Positions 16,066-26,441 of a stretch of DNA of 64,000 nucleotides are shown piece by piece (position 1 is the first letter of the stretch; the number at the start of each line of letters is the position of its first letter). The notes under the pieces were generated by a model. That model was not told the origin of the DNA, searched no databases, and saw only the letters and a program-made list of their open reading frames with translations. The stretch comes from Gracilibacillus halotolerans. GTDB taxonomy: Bacteria > Bacillota > Bacilli > Bacillales > Amphibacillaceae. Where the stretch lies: the NCBI RefSeq assembly GCF_014206945.1, contig NZ_JACHON010000001.1, positions 555,529-619,528 on the forward strand, read 5' to 3'. Position numbers and translations under genes: made by a program.

Positions 16066-16464
16066 TCAAAACATCGGCAGTATTAGTGATAGTATAATCG
16101 AAATTACGGAGATTACGATAGCGGTATTCCCTAAAGAATCCGCTCCTTGTCGTTTAGAGATAAAACCTAAAACGATTCCTCCAATTCCCATAATCAATGG
16201 CCACATGAAGAAAGAAGCAATTGCTGCGATAATACCAATCCATCCAAATACCGTATTCACTTCCGATTGATCATTTGCATTTGAATACATCGGTCGATTG
16301 AAATCACCAGCAAATTCTTGAGCTGTCTCTTCTTCTCTTTTATAAGTGTCATCCATAGCATACAACTCATCCACCTGAGGAATTTGCTTCGATTCATCAC
16401 TTTCGATATCACCGTTATCTATTTTTGGTGCATCTTCAATGTGCTTCCCTTTGTTTTCATCCAT
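16066..16464 (-). CDS. DUF4190-like membrane protein, YqfX-like
   Basis: A 132-residue protein with an acidic, disordered N-terminal half (to about 75) and two C-terminal membrane segments (about 77-95 and 110-130) enclosing the polar turn GFISKRQGADSLGN. This is the layout of DUF4190 proteins such as YqfX of B. subtilis, which lies in the same place. The start MDENKGK follows AAAGGAGGG; the upstream ATG does not. Function is unknown. The yqfW, zur and yqfU genes that follow yqfX in B. subtilis are not present. Confidence 0.7.
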   Translation of the reverse strand: MDENKGKHIEDAPKIDNGDIESDESKQIPQVDELYAMDDTYKREEETAQEFAGDFNRPMYSNANDQSEVNTVFGWIGIIAAIASFFMWPLIMGIGGIVLGFISKRQGADSLGNTAIVISVISIILSLILPMF

Positions 16465-16596
16465 TGTACAACCCTCCTTTATTGAGAGGTACATTTCTAG
16501 TATGGCTTTCATATCAAATTATTTGCATGGTAATTTAAACAAGTTCAGGCATTGAAAATTAACGGAGGGCATATAGTGTGTTGAAGGAGTGATAGC

Positions 16597-16881
16597 ATGG
16601 ATGGAATCAAAAAGAAAATAATACTAAGTAAATGGAAGCAAATTAAAAGCGAAGATATTTATTCCTATGCAAAAGAATATGGGATATCTATCTCAGCAGA
16701 TCAAGCGAAACAGATATCTAAACATATTCAATCTTCCTCATATGATCCAACAAATCAGCAGGATCGTACGAAAATGTTAAAACAGCTAGCTAAAATCACT
16801 GACTTAGAAACAGCTCAAAAATGTAATAGGTTATTCAACAAATTAATTAAACAATACGGCGTCGAGGATATATTTAAGTAA
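16597..16881 (+). CDS. yqfT: YqfT-like DUF2624 protein
   Basis: A 94-residue, basic, helical protein without membrane segments. The pattern YAKEYGISISADQAKQISKH and the closing NKLIKQYG match the small YqfT/DUF2624 family of Bacillaceae. A GAAGGAG site lies before the ATG at 16597. Its function is unknown. It converges on nfo across a shared terminator. A neighbouring Fur-type zur gene, expected from B. subtilis, is absent. Confidence 0.72.
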   Translation: MDGIKKKIILSKWKQIKSEDIYSYAKEYGISISADQAKQISKHIQSSSYDPTNQQDRTKMLKQLAKITDLETAQKCNRLFNKLIKQYGVEDIFK

Positions 16882-16886
16882 AATAG

Positions 16887-16921
16887 CAAAATAACGGTCA
16901 AAACGATCTGACCGTTATTTT
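16887..16921. terminator. Bidirectional terminator between yqfT and nfo
   Basis: A perfect stem of about 13 bp (16888-16900 with 16909-16921) has T runs on both outer sides. Confidence 0.9.
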
Positions 16922-16924
16922 ATT

Positions 16925-17818
16925 TTATTGTTCCATAATTTGATTTTTTAACTCGTGATCAAATTGACCTTTTTTCAACATGCCTATCTCAAATTTATAA
17001 GGTGGTTTTTTGTTTTTCTTATCTTCGCCTACATATGGTGTTTCCAATATTTTGGGTAATTCCTGCAATTGTGGATGGTGTACAATATAGTGTAACGTGT
17101 CAAACCCTATATGACCAAAGCCAATATTTTCATGTCTATCTTTAGCAGCCCCTTGGATATTTTTACTATCATTAACGTGAACGACCTTTATACGGTCTAA
17201 ACCAACAATTTTATCGAATTCTTCTAATACGCCATCAAAATCTTCTACTATTGGATAACCAGCGTCATGGATATGGCATGTATCCATACATACAGATAAT
17301 TTTTCATTGTGCGTAACACCATCAATGATTCGAGCCAATTCATCAAATGTCCTACCAATTTCGGAACCTTTACCAGCCATCGTTTCTAAAGCTATTTGTA
17401 CATCTTGTTTCGGATCAAGTACCTCATTTAAACCTTCGATAATTTTCGGTAAACCTTTTTCGACACCTTCTCCTACGTGCGCACCAGGATGTAGAACAAT
17501 TTGTTTTGCTCCTAAAGCTTCTGTACGGTCAATCTCACTTTTCAGGAAATTCACTCCTAATTCGAATGTTTCCGGCTTTACAGAATTACCAATATTAATA
17601 ATGTATGGTGCATGAACAACGATATCAACAATACCATTATCCTTCATATGTTGAATTCCAGCGTCGATGTTTAATTCCTCTATCGGCTTTCTGCGCGTGT
17701 TTTGCGGTGCCCCTGTATAAATCATAAACGTATTCGCCCCGTAAGATGCTGCTTCCTCACTTGAGGCTAAGAGCATCTTCTTACCACTCATTGATACATG
17801 TGATCCTAATTTTAGCAT
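16925..17818 (-). CDS. nfo: Endonuclease IV (AP endonuclease)
   Basis: A 297-residue zinc-dependent endonuclease cleaves DNA at abasic sites in base-excision repair. Metal-ligand motifs of the TIM barrel are evident: LGSHVSMSG at the start, [42 protein letters not shown] and [12 protein letters not shown] start at the ATG at 17818, giving LKLGSHVS, in line with the family; a GTG four codons upstream merges with the ribosome binding site. It lies 21 bases after cshB and is probably cotranscribed. Confidence 0.96.
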   Translation of the reverse strand: MLKLGSHVSMSGKKMLLASSEEAASYGANTFMIYTGAPQNTRRKPIEELNIDAGIQHMKDNGIVDIVVHAPYIINIGNSVKPETFELGVNFLKSEIDRTEALGAKQIVLHPGAHVGEGVEKGLPKIIEGLNEVLDPKQDVQIALETMAGKGSEIGRTFDELARIIDGVTHNEKLSVCMDTCHIHDAGYPIVEDFDGVLEEFDKIVGLDRIKVVHVNDSKNIQGAAKDRHENIGFGHIGFDTLHYIVHHPQLQELPKILETPYVGEDKKNKKPPYKFEIGMLKKGQFDHELKNQIMEQ

Positions 17819-17839
17819 TTCCCCACTCACCTTTTCTCT

Positions 17840-19153
17840 CTATTTCTTTTTATATTCATTTTGCTTTAGTTTCCGTTTAATTTTCTGTTGCTTTGCTTTA
17901 AGTTTCTTTTTATAGCCTGGTTTTACTTTTTTAGGTTTTCTTACCTTCTGCCAAGCTTGTCGATCAATGTCATTTTCTTTTCTTTTTCTGATTTGTCTAG
18001 CATTATAAGGTTTGGTTTCTCGCCATTCATCTTTAACTATATCATAGAATGTGAAGTTCAATCCTTGATTTTCTAGCTTTTTAACTAATTCAATGTCTTC
18101 CTCTTTATATAAACTGATTGCAATTCCTTCCATACCAGCTCTAGCAGTTCTACCTACTCGATGAATATAAAAGGAGTCTTCCTTAGGTAATTCTGCATTA
18201 ATGACATGACTTACTCCAGCGATATCAATACCTCGTGCAGCTAAATCAGTAGCTACAATATATTGGTAATTAAGCTGTTGAATCTCCTTAAGTACTCTTT
18301 TTCTCTCACGCTGTTCCAGTCCTCCATGAATGACTCCAACGTTTAAACCTCTTTCAATCAATTCACCCGCAAGCTCGTCCGCTTTGTCTTTTCCGTTTGT
18401 AAAGATGATTGCAAGGTACGGGTGGATTGTTTTTGAAATATTATGAATCACATCTGCTTGTTTACGATGCTTAAGTGGTACGAGTCGATGCTCTAGCTTC
18501 TCGGGTGTTAAACGGTCCTCGATTTTGATGTACGTCGGATTCTGTAAATATTTTTTTAAGAAGGGTTGAAGCTTTTCTGGTATTGTTGCTGAAAAAACTA
18601 ACAATTGAATATTTGGGTCGCAACGTACCAAGATTTTATCAATTTCTTCAATTAACCCGAGCTCTAACATTAAATCTGTTTCATCTATAACGAATGCTTT
18701 TGCCTTGTAAACTTGAAGTACTTGTTCCTCCACAAGATCTAATAAACGACCTGGAGTTGCGACAACTATATGTGGTGGCCGTTTCATCTTCTCAACCATC
18801 CGCTTCTTGTCTGTTCCACCAATAATTAGCTTAGCACGCCATACATCAGTATTATTCGAATACTCCATTATCTTCTTTACTTCTTCATAAATTTGACTAG
18901 CCAATTCTCTTGTTGGAGCCGTGAATATAAATTGTGTCTCTTCCAAATCTGGATCTAATTGTTGCAGTAAAGGGATTAAGAAAGCATGCGTTTTACCCGA
19001 TCCTGTTTCAGATTGACCTATAATATCTTTATTTCTTAATGTTTCTGGAATAACTTTCTTCTGAATTGTTGTAGGTTCATAAAAACCCAATTTATCAATT
19101 ACTTGGTTCATCCATTCTTCTAATGCAAATTGTCTAAAAAGATGGTTTTTCAT
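17840..19153 (-). CDS. cshB: DEAD-box RNA helicase CshB
   Basis: A 437-residue helicase with motif I SETGSGKT (about 48-55), PTRELA, GGTDKKR, TPGRLLD, motif II, SAT, and motif VI HRVGRTAR. Motif II reads D-E-T-D instead of D-E-A-D. The basic C-terminal tail (last 60 residues rich in K and R) fits CshB, a cold-shock helicase acting on ribosome assembly. The start follows GAAGGAGA at 19153; the longer upstream frame overlaps the divergent ispH promoter and is not used. It is divergent from ispH. Confidence 0.92.
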   Translation of the reverse strand: MKNHLFRQFALEEWMNQVIDKLGFYEPTTIQKKVIPETLRNKDIIGQSETGSGKTHAFLIPLLQQLDPDLEETQFIFTAPTRELASQIYEEVKKIMEYSNNTDVWRAKLIIGGTDKKRMVEKMKRPPHIVVATPGRLLDLVEEQVLQVYKAKAFVIDETDLMLELGLIEEIDKILVRCDPNIQLLVFSATIPEKLQPFLKKYLQNPTYIKIEDRLTPEKLEHRLVPLKHRKQADVIHNISKTIHPYLAIIFTNGKDKADELAGELIERGLNVGVIHGGLEQRERKRVLKEIQQLNYQYIVATDLAARGIDIAGVSHVINAELPKEDSFYIHRVGRTARAGMEGIAISLYKEEDIELVKKLENQGLNFTFYDIVKDEWRETKPYNARQIRKRKENDIDRQAWQKVRKPKKVKPGYKKKLKAKQQKIKRKLKQNEYKKK

Positions 19154-19184
19154 ACGATCTCCTTCTATTCTAAAATGAATATCT

Positions 19185-19213
19185 TTGTCATTTTTGCGAA
19201 CAACCCTTATAAT
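19185..19213 (+). promoter_or_regulatory. SigA promoter of ispH
   Basis: TTGTCA (19185-19190) and TATAAT (19208-19213) are exactly 17 bases apart. The start site would be near 19220, next to a small inverted repeat GGACA/TGTCC (19224-19238). Confidence 0.8.
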
Positions 19214-19289
19214 GAAAGTATTGGACATTTTTTGTCCGCTATTCATATTTTACTTGAACTTAAAATGAATGTACAGAGGGGGAATCAGG

Positions 19290-20231
19290 ATGGAAGTTAT
19301 TAAAATAGCTCCTAGAGGTTACTGTTACGGTGTGGTAGATGCGATGGTCATTGCCCAAAATGCAGTACGTGATCCTAACTTGCCTCGTCCAATATATATT
19401 CTAGGGATGATAGTGCATAATTCACATGTTAATAAAGCTTTCGAAGAACAAGGAGTATATACGTTAGACGGCAAAAGTAGGCTAGACTTACTTGAGGACA
19501 TCGATGAAGGAACGGTTATTTTTACTGCTCACGGTGTATCTCCAGAAGTAAAGAAACGTGCTGAAGAAAAAGGATTAACCGTACTAGATGCAACATGTCC
19601 AGATGTTACTCGTACACACGATCTTATTCGAAACAAAGTTAGTGAAGGCTACGAAATTGTTTATATTGGTAAAAAGAATCACCCTGAACCGGAAGGCGCG
19701 ATAGGTGTTGCACCTAATCACGTACACTTAATTCAGACAGAAGAAGATGTTGACTCTCTAGATATTAAGAGCGATAAAATTCTGGTAACGAACCAAACAA
19801 CGATGAGTCAATGGGACGTATATGATGTCATGCTAAAAGTACAAGAGAAATACCCTCAGACCATAATGGAACAAGAAATTTGCATGGCAACTCAAGTTAG
19901 ACAAGAAGCTGTTGCTGAACAAGCAAAAGATGCAGATTTAACATTAGTAGTCGGTGACCCACGTAGTAATAACTCTAACCGTCTAGCACAGGTGTCAATT
20001 GAATTAGCCGATACTCCTGCATACCGAATTGCAGATGTAACGGAGATTGATTTTAATTGGTTAGAAGGTGTTGAGAAAGTAGCTATTACAGCTGGTGCAT
20101 CTACCCCTACTCCAATTACGAAAGAAGTAATTACGTTTATTGAACAATATGATGCAAATGATTCATCTACATGGGATAAAACATCCAAGGTGAAAAAAGA
20201 TAAAATACTACCAAGAGTTAAGGCTAAATAA
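19290..20231 (+). CDS. ispH: 4-hydroxy-3-methylbut-2-enyl diphosphate reductase
   Basis: A 313-residue 4Fe-4S enzyme catalyses the last step of the MEP pathway, forming IPP and DMAPP. The three cluster cysteines are C12 (GYCYGV), C103 (DATCPDV) and C198 ([10 protein letters not shown]). Conserved HGVSP and the GAST segment are also present. The start ATG at 19290 lies behind AGAGGGGG; the seven extra codons upstream are not conserved. It is transcribed alone from the promoter at 19185 and ends before a dispersed repeat. Confidence 0.97.
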   Translation: MEVIKIAPRGYCYGVVDAMVIAQNAVRDPNLPRPIYILGMIVHNSHVNKAFEEQGVYTLDGKSRLDLLEDIDEGTVIFTAHGVSPEVKKRAEEKGLTVLDATCPDVTRTHDLIRNKVSEGYEIVYIGKKNHPEPEGAIGVAPNHVHLIQTEEDVDSLDIKSDKILVTNQTTMSQWDVYDVMLKVQEKYPQTIMEQEICMATQVRQEAVAEQAKDADLTLVVGDPRSNNSNRLAQVSIELADTPAYRIADVTEIDFNWLEGVEKVAITAGASTPTPITKEVITFIEQYDANDSSTWDKTSKVKKDKILPRVKAK

Positions 20232-20325
20232 GAAAGGCGCAAGTGCCTTTTTCACCCCCGACAAGCTTACGTAAGGATTGATGTGTTCCTCGCCACAGAA
20301 TAGCATTACGTAAGCCATCGAGGGC
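20232..20325 (+). repeat. Dispersed intergenic repeat, copy 1
   Basis: This ~94-bp stretch between ispH and yqfO aligns with 53346-53442 in the same orientation. Shared blocks include AGAAA-GCGCA, CGACAAGCTT, AGTAAGG/CGTAAGG and GCCACAGAATA. It has no ORF. It looks like a member of the short intergenic repeat families of Bacillaceae. Confidence 0.8.
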
Positions 20326-20347
20326 TTTATCTCTTAAAATAAACGTG

Positions 20348-20376
20348 GAAGCCGAGTTAGTTCGGCTTCTCTTTTT
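20348..20376 (+). terminator. Intrinsic terminator after ispH
   Basis: An 8-bp perfect stem (20348-20355 with 20362-20369) with a GTTAGT loop is followed by CTTTTTT. It also lies just past the stop of the converging yqfO, for which it would be weaker. Confidence 0.85.
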
Positions 20377-20377
20377 T

Positions 20378-21493
20378 CTATTGATAAATAAATGGATCGG
20401 TTGAAATCTCGGATAGTATTATTTCTACTTCATCTGACAGTTTATCCTTATTATTATCGAAATATTCCTTGACACCTTTTTTCATAATCTTTTCCGCATA
20501 ATGTCCTGGATCGATAAGTGCCAATCCATCTTGTTGCGCGTCCTGCGCTTCATGGAACGTTAAATCGCCCGTTATGTAAACGTCTGCGCCTCCTGATATT
20601 GCATAAGGAATATAGCTTTTTCCACTTCCTCCAAGAACAGCAACCTTCTTAACTATTTTGTCCTTATCACCAGTAAATCGTACAAATGGAATGTCCAATG
20701 CTTCTTTTACAACCTCTACATATTCAGAAAGTCTCATTTCCTGTAAAGACTTACCTATTCTCCCTAAGCCATGTGTTGTTCCCTTATTCTCTAATGGATA
20801 GATATCGTAAGCCATTTCTTCATATGGGTGAGCATTGTTTGCTGTTGTGATTACTTTATCTAAGTCATTTTCCTTCACTATGGTTTCAATCTTATATTCG
20901 GATACGTGTTCTATCTTTCCCTGTTCTCCAAGATATGGAGTAGTTCCTTCTAAAGGCAAAAAGGAGCCCGTTCCTTCCGTTTGGAAAGTACAATGGCTAT
21001 AGTTTCCAATATGCCCTGCACCAGCGTTTCCAAGTGCGACACGTAGCTGTTCAACATGGGATTTAGGTACAAAAATACTAAGTTTATATAGCTTCTCACT
21101 AAACTTTGGAACCAATGGCTTAATCTGTTGAAGCTGAAGAGCATTTGCCATCATATCATTTACTCCGCCATTTGCTATGTCCAAATTAGTGTGCGTTACA
21201 TAAACAGAGATATCATTCTTTATTAGCTTTTCTAATACCCTTCCTTTTGGAGTCGAGAAATTGATTTGACTTATTTTCGGAAAAATAAGAGGGTGATGTG
21301 CGATGATAAGGTCTACACTCTTCTCTATTGCCTCATCTACCACAGATTCTAATACGTCTAGTGTAACCATAATCTTCTTAACTTTTTGGCTCTTGTTTCC
21401 AACTAATAACCCAACATTGTCCCATTCTTCTGCTAACGTTTTCGGTGCCCAACGTTCCATTAATTTAATTACGTGATTAACCGATGTCATCAT
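20378..21493 (-). CDS. yqfO: Nif3-like dinuclear metal protein YqfO
   Basis: A 371-residue Nif3/DUF34 protein, often labelled GTP cyclohydrolase I type 2. The dimetal site is seen in the N-terminal IIAHHPLIF and the THTNLD motif, and near the end in TGDLTFHEAQ and DPGHYAE. A central YqfO insertion (about 130-235, containing AHPYEEMAYDIY) is typical of Bacillus homologues. The start overlaps the last 17 bases of trmK, showing translational coupling. A second ATG directly follows the first. Physiological function is unsettled. Confidence 0.92.
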   Translation of the reverse strand: MMTSVNHVIKLMERWAPKTLAEEWDNVGLLVGNKSQKVKKIMVTLDVLESVVDEAIEKSVDLIIAHHPLIFPKISQINFSTPKGRVLEKLIKNDISVYVTHTNLDIANGGVNDMMANALQLQQIKPLVPKFSEKLYKLSIFVPKSHVEQLRVALGNAGAGHIGNYSHCTFQTEGTGSFLPLEGTTPYLGEQGKIEHVSEYKIETIVKENDLDKVITTANNAHPYEEMAYDIYPLENKGTTHGLGRIGKSLQEMRLSEYVEVVKEALDIPFVRFTGDKDKIVKKVAVLGGSGKSYIPYAISGGADVYITGDLTFHEAQDAQQDGLALIDPGHYAEKIMKKGVKEYFDNNKDKLSDEVEIILSEISTDPFIYQ

Positions 21494-22169
21494 CTAGTAC
21501 CTCCTTAATCAACGTTATTTCATGTAGTAAGTGATTGATCTTCTCATCTGGAGTGTTTGTTGCTTTCTCCATCTGTTTCACTAGGCGCTTTCTTTTTCCT
21601 AGCTCAGATACCCATTTAGCTTGAAATATATCGCCTTTTTCTTTCAGTAGAAAAGGTCCGAATAGAAAAGATATCTCATCAAGTTGAACAGTTTTTTCTA
21701 CTTTGTCAGCAATGATTAGCTCGTAAATATAGCCATCTTCCTCAACAATCTCTTCAGCTGTTATTTCGTAAGAGTGTAGATGTAACCATTTTCGGACGAG
21801 TGGTGCATCAAGGTTTGGTTGAAGAATTAGACGTGACACACTATCTAATTTTTGTTTTCCCTCTTCTAAAATCTTCTTAATGAGTTTGCCACCCATTCCA
21901 GCTATAACAACTTGGTTTACTTCTCCAACGGTTAAAACTTCTAACCCGTTGCCTTGTCGAACTTCAATTTTATTTTCTAGGTTATGTTCCTTAACAGTCT
22001 GTACAGCTCTTTCGTATGGTCCTCTATTCAATTCACCTGCTATAGCGCGAGCGAGTGGATTATTCGAACAAACAAAGGTTGGTAAATACGCATGATCCGA
22101 CCCGATATCAGCAAAATAAATAGGATCTACTAAATAATCTGCAATTCTTTTTAATCGTTTTGATATCAT
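21477..22169 (-). CDS. trmK: tRNA (adenine(22)-N1)-methyltransferase TrmK
   Basis: A 230-residue SAM-dependent enzyme methylates A22 in the D-loop of some tRNAs. The SAM motif I is FADIGSDHAYLP, with VVIAGMGGKLI as the conserved catalytic-region loop and ILQPNLDAPLVRKWL following. The C-terminal 60 residues form the coiled-coil domain of the family. The start MISKRLKR follows AAAGGA; the longer frame upstream is not supported. It is translationally coupled to yqfO. Confidence 0.94.
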   Translation of the reverse strand: MISKRLKRIADYLVDPIYFADIGSDHAYLPTFVCSNNPLARAIAGELNRGPYERAVQTVKEHNLENKIEVRQGNGLEVLTVGEVNQVVIAGMGGKLIKKILEEGKQKLDSVSRLILQPNLDAPLVRKWLHLHSYEITAEEIVEEDGYIYELIIADKVEKTVQLDEISFLFGPFLLKEKGDIFQAKWVSELGKRKRLVKQMEKATNTPDEKINHLLHEITLIKEVLDDDIG

Positions 22170-22224
22170 AATGTTTCCTTTCTGTCGTTTAACTTCCAAC
22201 TAAATTGTTAAATAAGGAAAAGAA

Positions 22225-22261
22225 AAGCCTTCTGCAACAATCCTACAGAAAGCTTTTTTTG
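22225..22261 (-). terminator. Intrinsic terminator of cccA
   Basis: A 10-bp stem (22225-22234 with 22245-22254) flanked by A and T runs lies between cccA (ends 22272) and trmK. The T run serving cccA is on the trmK side of the minus strand; the plus-strand T run is longer, so the element may work mainly to insulate. Confidence 0.6.
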
Positions 22262-22271
22262 GTTTATTCGG

Positions 22272-22631
22272 TTATTCTTGTGTTGCTAACCATTCTGCTA
22301 GCACTTGGGCTTCTTCGTTAGATACAACGCCACCTGGCATTGCTGTACCTTCAATACCATTTACAATGATATCATAAAGTTCCTCTTCAGAGAATTTACT
22401 ACCTGCATCCTGTAAACCTGGAGCCGTATCAGAACCTGCAAGTTCTTGTCCATGACATCCCATACAAGATTGTGCAATTGCTTCAGGATCTAAGCTACTA
22501 ACATTTTCTCCACCTTCATCGCCTTCAGCAATGTTTTGCTGCTCACTTAATCCAATAACTGAAAAAATGATAGCAGCTACTATCCCGATTACCGCAATAA
22601 GTCCAAATGGAATTAATGGATTTCTGCTCAT
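22272..22631 (-). CDS. cccA: Membrane-bound cytochrome c550 CccA
   Basis: A 119-residue protein with one N-terminal membrane span (about 8-27) and an outward-facing heme c domain. The heme attachment motif is C56-M-G-C59-H60 and M98 (TAMPGG) is the likely second iron ligand. It carries electrons between the bc complex and cytochrome oxidase. The start MSRNPLIPFG follows GGAGGGG. Size and position beside sigA agree with B. subtilis cccA. Confidence 0.95.
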   Translation of the reverse strand: MSRNPLIPFGLIAVIGIVAAIIFSVIGLSEQQNIAEGDEGGENVSSLDPEAIAQSCMGCHGQELAGSDTAPGLQDAGSKFSEEELYDIIVNGIEGTAMPGGVVSNEEAQVLAEWLATQE

Positions 22632-22750
22632 ACAACTTCCCCTCCTTACCATCTCGTTGCTAATATGTAATCTTAGTTACGTAAACCAACTCTATTTTAC
22701 TCTATAAATTTAAAATATTAAAGCAAAAGGCTAATTGTTCACCTTTTTGT

Positions 22751-23296
22751 CTAAATTATGTCGAAAATTATAACGATGCCAATAATAATAAATACAATGA
22801 TTCCTGCTATTTGCAAAGACAAATATCGACTTTTTTTCCCGACTATTATCCATATAACCGAATTTAGTAATGTCCAACCGTATATAAGTAAATTATTTTT
22901 AACATATTCATCCCCTATACTAACAGTAGCAAGAAAAAAGAGGCTGAATAAAATTAATATGGAATACGATGGTGCTAGCTTCGGATGTTTTTTATACTTT
23001 CGATGGAACATATATGCGATTACGATAGCTAGTCCACCTATCAACGATTCTAAAAAAACAACCTTGTTTGTGACAAAAAATAGTAAGGGTATTAAAAGTA
23101 AAAGCGTGTTTGCTACATACCATAATAAATAGTATGGTAATTTATCCTTTTTATCCTCTTTCATCTCATTATCAATATCTGTGTTTCCTTGAGTATAAAG
23201 GGTAAGAAGAAAATTACAATATGTTTCTGGCAGTAGCTTATGTTCTTTCCAATAGCGAATTTCCTCAATAATTATCTTTTTTCTATTTTGATCCAT
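22751..23296 (-). CDS. Membrane protein of unknown function
   Basis: A 181-residue protein. The first 45 residues are cytoplasmic, with a helical pattern EIRYWKEHKLLPETYCNFLL and LYTQGN that I recognise from several Bacillaceae membrane proteins but cannot name. Residues about 52-180 hold six hydrophobic segments. GGGGA lies before the ATG at 23296. It sits between cccA and sigA, where B. subtilis has no equivalent I recall. A strong terminator separates it from sigA. Confidence 0.6.
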   Translation of the reverse strand: MDQNRKKIIIEEIRYWKEHKLLPETYCNFLLTLYTQGNTDIDNEMKEDKKDKLPYYLLWYVANTLLLLIPLLFFVTNKVVFLESLIGGLAIVIAYMFHRKYKKHPKLAPSYSILILFSLFFLATVSIGDEYVKNNLLIYGWTLLNSVIWIIVGKKSRYLSLQIAGIIVFIIIGIVIIFDII

Positions 23297-23330
23297 ATTT
23301 AATTCCCCAGGTTAGCGTTTTCCTCTACCA

Positions 23331-23376
23331 AAAAAAGAAAAGCGGAAAGTGAAACGAACGGAACTGTTTCACTTTC
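23331..23376 (-). terminator. Intrinsic terminator of the dnaG-sigA operon
   Basis: An 11-bp perfect stem (23345-23355 with 23366-23376) is followed by CGCTTTTCTTTTTTT on the minus strand, just past the sigA stop. Confidence 0.85.
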
Positions 23377-23382
23377 AATATC

Positions 23383-24489
23383 TTACTCAAGAAAATCTTT
23401 AAGTCGTTTACTTCGACTTGGATGGCGTAGCTTTCTTAATGCTTTCGCTTCGATTTGTCGAATTCGCTCTCTTGTTACACCGAACACTTTACCTACCTCT
23501 TCTAGCGTGCGAGTACGCCCATCATCTAAACCAAAACGAAGGCGCAATACATTTTCTTCACGGTCTGTCAGAGTATCTAGTACATCTTCTAGCTGCTCCT
23601 TAAGAAGTTCATACGCAGCATGATCAGATGGCGAAGTAGCTTCCTGATCCTCGATAAAATCACCTAAGTGAGAGTCATCCTCTTCTCCAATTGGTGTCTC
23701 TAAGGAAACCGGTTCTTGTGCAATCTTCAAGATTTCTCGAACCTTATCAGGAGTTAAATCCATATCTTTAGCTATTTCTTCAGGTGTTGGTTCACGACCT
23801 AAGTCTTGGAGAAGTTGTCGTTGAACACGTATTAGCTTGTTTATTGTTTCTACCATATGCACAGGAATTCGAATCGTTCTAGCTTGATCCGCGATAGCAC
23901 GTGTGATAGCTTGACGTATCCACCAAGTTGCGTACGTACTAAATTTAAAACCTTTACGATAATCGAACTTTTCAACTGCTTTAATCAATCCCATGTTACC
24001 TTCTTGAATCAGATCTAAAAACAGCATACCGCGACCTACATATCTCTTTGCTATACTAACAACTAGACGGAGGTTGGCTTCAGCGAGTCTTTTCTTTGCC
24101 TCTTCATTTCCTTCTTCAATACGTTTCGCTAATTCTATTTCCTCTTCTGCAGATAAAAGATCTACTCGACCAATTTCTTTTAAATACATGCGAACAGGAT
24201 CATTAATTTTCACTCCTAAAGGAACACTTAAATCATCTAGATCAAATTCTTCCTCTTTGGAGAGCTCTTGCATAGAAGGATCATCCTCCGATTCACCAAT
24301 TACTTCCACCCCTTGTTCGCCTAGGAACTCATAAAACTCATCAATTTGTTCTGTCTCTAGTTCATAGTGGGATAATCTATCTGCTACTTCTTCATATGCT
24401 AACACGCCTCGTTTTTTACCTATTTCAAGCAATTGTTCTTTCGCTTGGTCCAAAGTTAATTCTTCTTCCTTGGAGCGATTGTTTGCCAT
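23383..24489 (-). CDS. sigA: RNA polymerase primary sigma factor SigA (RpoD)
   Basis: A 368-residue sigma-70 factor. Region 1.1 is at residues about 1-80; the region 1.2-2 segment includes [11 protein letters not shown]; region 2.4 has the -10 binding helix [14 protein letters not shown]; region 4.2 has the -35 binding helix [18 protein letters not shown]. The protein ends [10 protein letters not shown]. It starts [10 protein letters not shown] behind GGAAGGAGGGGG. The gene follows dnaG by 26 bases in the conserved macromolecular-synthesis operon. Confidence 0.98.
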   Translation of the reverse strand: MANNRSKEEELTLDQAKEQLLEIGKKRGVLAYEEVADRLSHYELETEQIDEFYEFLGEQGVEVIGESEDDPSMQELSKEEEFDLDDLSVPLGVKINDPVRMYLKEIGRVDLLSAEEEIELAKRIEEGNEEAKKRLAEANLRLVVSIAKRYVGRGMLFLDLIQEGNMGLIKAVEKFDYRKGFKFSTYATWWIRQAITRAIADQARTIRIPVHMVETINKLIRVQRQLLQDLGREPTPEEIAKDMDLTPDKVREILKIAQEPVSLETPIGEEDDSHLGDFIEDQEATSPSDHAAYELLKEQLEDVLDTLTDREENVLRLRFGLDDGRTRTLEEVGKVFGVTRERIRQIEAKALRKLRHPSRSKRLKDFLE

Positions 24490-24515
24490 GAGTGCCCCCT
24501 CCTTCCAAAAACAAT

Positions 24516-26342
24516 TCATTTATTTAAACTTTGCTTTATCTTTATTATCTCCATAGCTATTTGCGCTGCTTTTAAAGGATCTGTTTTTTCAAGTGATTTT
24601 TGCTCCTCTTTCAATCGCTTAATCTTCACTTGTTCTGTCTGCTCAGATAGTATAAGATGAATATAATCCTCTAATTCTCTGTCAGATACTTCCCAGTCCA
24701 CAGGATTCATCGTTAGTTCTACAACTAAATGTTGTAAATGTTGATCCGGTAAATAAGTAATAAAATCGCTTGGGCTCGGTTCATTTCCTTCTTCATAATA
24801 GCCGTAGAGATAGGTTACAATAATTTGATGTTCTTCTAAATTAAATCTTGATCCAATTTTATTTTTTACTTTTTCTGCTATATAATGATTGGTAAGCATA
24901 TAAGAAAGCAATCTACGCTCTGCATTTTGATATGCAGGTAAAATTCGTTTCGTACTAATTTGTTGATGTTGATGTTGATAACCACCATTAGTATTGCCAA
25001 ACAATCGTTTGTTATCATCACTTTTTTTACTTTTTTGCATACGCTGATTAAGGTCTTCTTTCAATGAATCTAATGAAAGATTAAACTCCTCAGCCAGCTC
25101 TCTTAAGTAATAATCTCTTTCAACAGAAGTCTCAAGAAACGCAATATGCTCTAACACCTTTTCTACATACCTTAGTCGTTCACCTTCTTGACTTAATCGA
25201 AAGTCTTTTCTAAAGTAGTACATAATAAATTGCATTTCTGTCATAGACTGTTGATAAACTAATTGATGGAATGTGTCTTTACCATATTCCCGAATGTATT
25301 GATCCGGATCAAGACCGTCTGGTATTACGGTAACTTTGACATTACAGCCTGTTTTTCTTAGCAATTGGAGTGCTTTATAGGAAGCGTTAATTCCTGCCTC
25401 ATCTCCGTCATAGCAGATAATAACATTATCTACATATCTTCGAAGTAATGTTGCATGAGATTCGGTTAAGGAAGTTCCTAGCGAAGCTACAGTGTTTTTC
25501 AGACCTGATTGATAAGCGATAATGACATCCGCATAGCCTTCCATAAGAATGACTTCTTCTTTTTTCCGTATTTCACTTCTTGCTTTGTCGAAGTTAAATA
25601 ATAGTTTACTTTTTCGGAACAAAGAACTCTCTGGGCTGTTTAAATACTTTGGCTCTTGTCTATCCGTTAGTGATCGACCGCCAAAACCGATTGTTTTACC
25701 TAAGTGGTTCGAAATAGGGAAAATAACTCTTCCTTGAAAACGATCTACATAGTCATTCGATTCCGTCGCCTTTAACAAACCAGCTTTAACCATAATTTGC
25801 TTATGAATACCTTTTTTTTCTAAAAATTGTACGACAAAGTCTTTTACACTCGGAGAGTATCCGATTTTGAATTCATTAATAGTGTCATTTGTAAAACCAC
25901 GCTCGTATAGGTATTCCTTTGCCTCTTTACCATCTTTCGTTCGGCGAAGTAAATGATGATAGAGTTTAGTAAGCCAACCATAGGCTTCCAATACGGTTTG
26001 ATCCTCATGATTATTTGTTTGTTCTTGAGCATGCTCAAACTGTGGTATAGAATGACCAGATTTGTTTGCTAGATGCTGTAAAGCTTGATGAAAACTAAAT
26101 CCTTCTATCTCCATGATAAATGTAATAACATTTCCACCTTTACTACAACCAAAACAATTAAAGATTTGCTTTTCTTGATTGACAGAAAAGGATGGAGTGT
26201 TTTCCGAATGAAATGGACAAAGTCCAAAATAATTACGTCCCCGTTTTTTTAATTGGACATATTCACCAACTATATCTACAACATCATTGCTACGGCGTAT
26301 TTCATCAATAAGGTCGTTACTGACTTGTGTCTGACCTGACAT
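24516..26342 (-). CDS. dnaG: DNA primase DnaG
   Basis: A 608-residue primase that makes RNA primers for replication. The N-terminal zinc ribbon uses C42, H45, C63 and C66 (LCPFH, NCFGC). The Toprim core contains [10 protein letters not shown] and [10 protein letters not shown]. The C-terminal domain (about 450-608) should contact the DnaB-type helicase. A GGTGATGGG site precedes the ATG. The yqxD and antE genes found nearby in B. subtilis are not seen upstream. Confidence 0.98.
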   Translation of the reverse strand: MSGQTQVSNDLIDEIRRSNDVVDIVGEYVQLKKRGRNYFGLCPFHSENTPSFSVNQEKQIFNCFGCSKGGNVITFIMEIEGFSFHQALQHLANKSGHSIPQFEHAQEQTNNHEDQTVLEAYGWLTKLYHHLLRRTKDGKEAKEYLYERGFTNDTINEFKIGYSPSVKDFVVQFLEKKGIHKQIMVKAGLLKATESNDYVDRFQGRVIFPISNHLGKTIGFGGRSLTDRQEPKYLNSPESSLFRKSKLLFNFDKARSEIRKKEEVILMEGYADVIIAYQSGLKNTVASLGTSLTESHATLLRRYVDNVIICYDGDEAGINASYKALQLLRKTGCNVKVTVIPDGLDPDQYIREYGKDTFHQLVYQQSMTEMQFIMYYFRKDFRLSQEGERLRYVEKVLEHIAFLETSVERDYYLRELAEEFNLSLDSLKEDLNQRMQKSKKSDDNKRLFGNTNGGYQHQHQQISTKRILPAYQNAERRLLSYMLTNHYIAEKVKNKIGSRFNLEEHQIIVTYLYGYYEEGNEPSPSDFITYLPDQHLQHLVVELTMNPVDWEVSDRELEDYIHLILSEQTEQVKIKRLKEEQKSLEKTDPLKAAQIAMEIIKIKQSLNK

Positions 26343-26401
26343 TACCCATCACCATTCTTGCCTAGATAGTATATTGATTTTTTCGACATATTTCTCACTC
26401 A

Positions 26402-26441
26402 AAAGAAAAAACAAGACCGGAGGAGCTTTTCGCACTCCTCC
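26402..26441 (-). terminator. Intrinsic terminator downstream of ppsR
   Basis: A 7-bp GC-rich stem (26419-26425 with 26435-26441) is followed on the minus strand by GGTCTTG and a run of T (26413-26402). It isolates dnaG-sigA from the glyQS-ppsR transcript. Confidence 0.8.
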
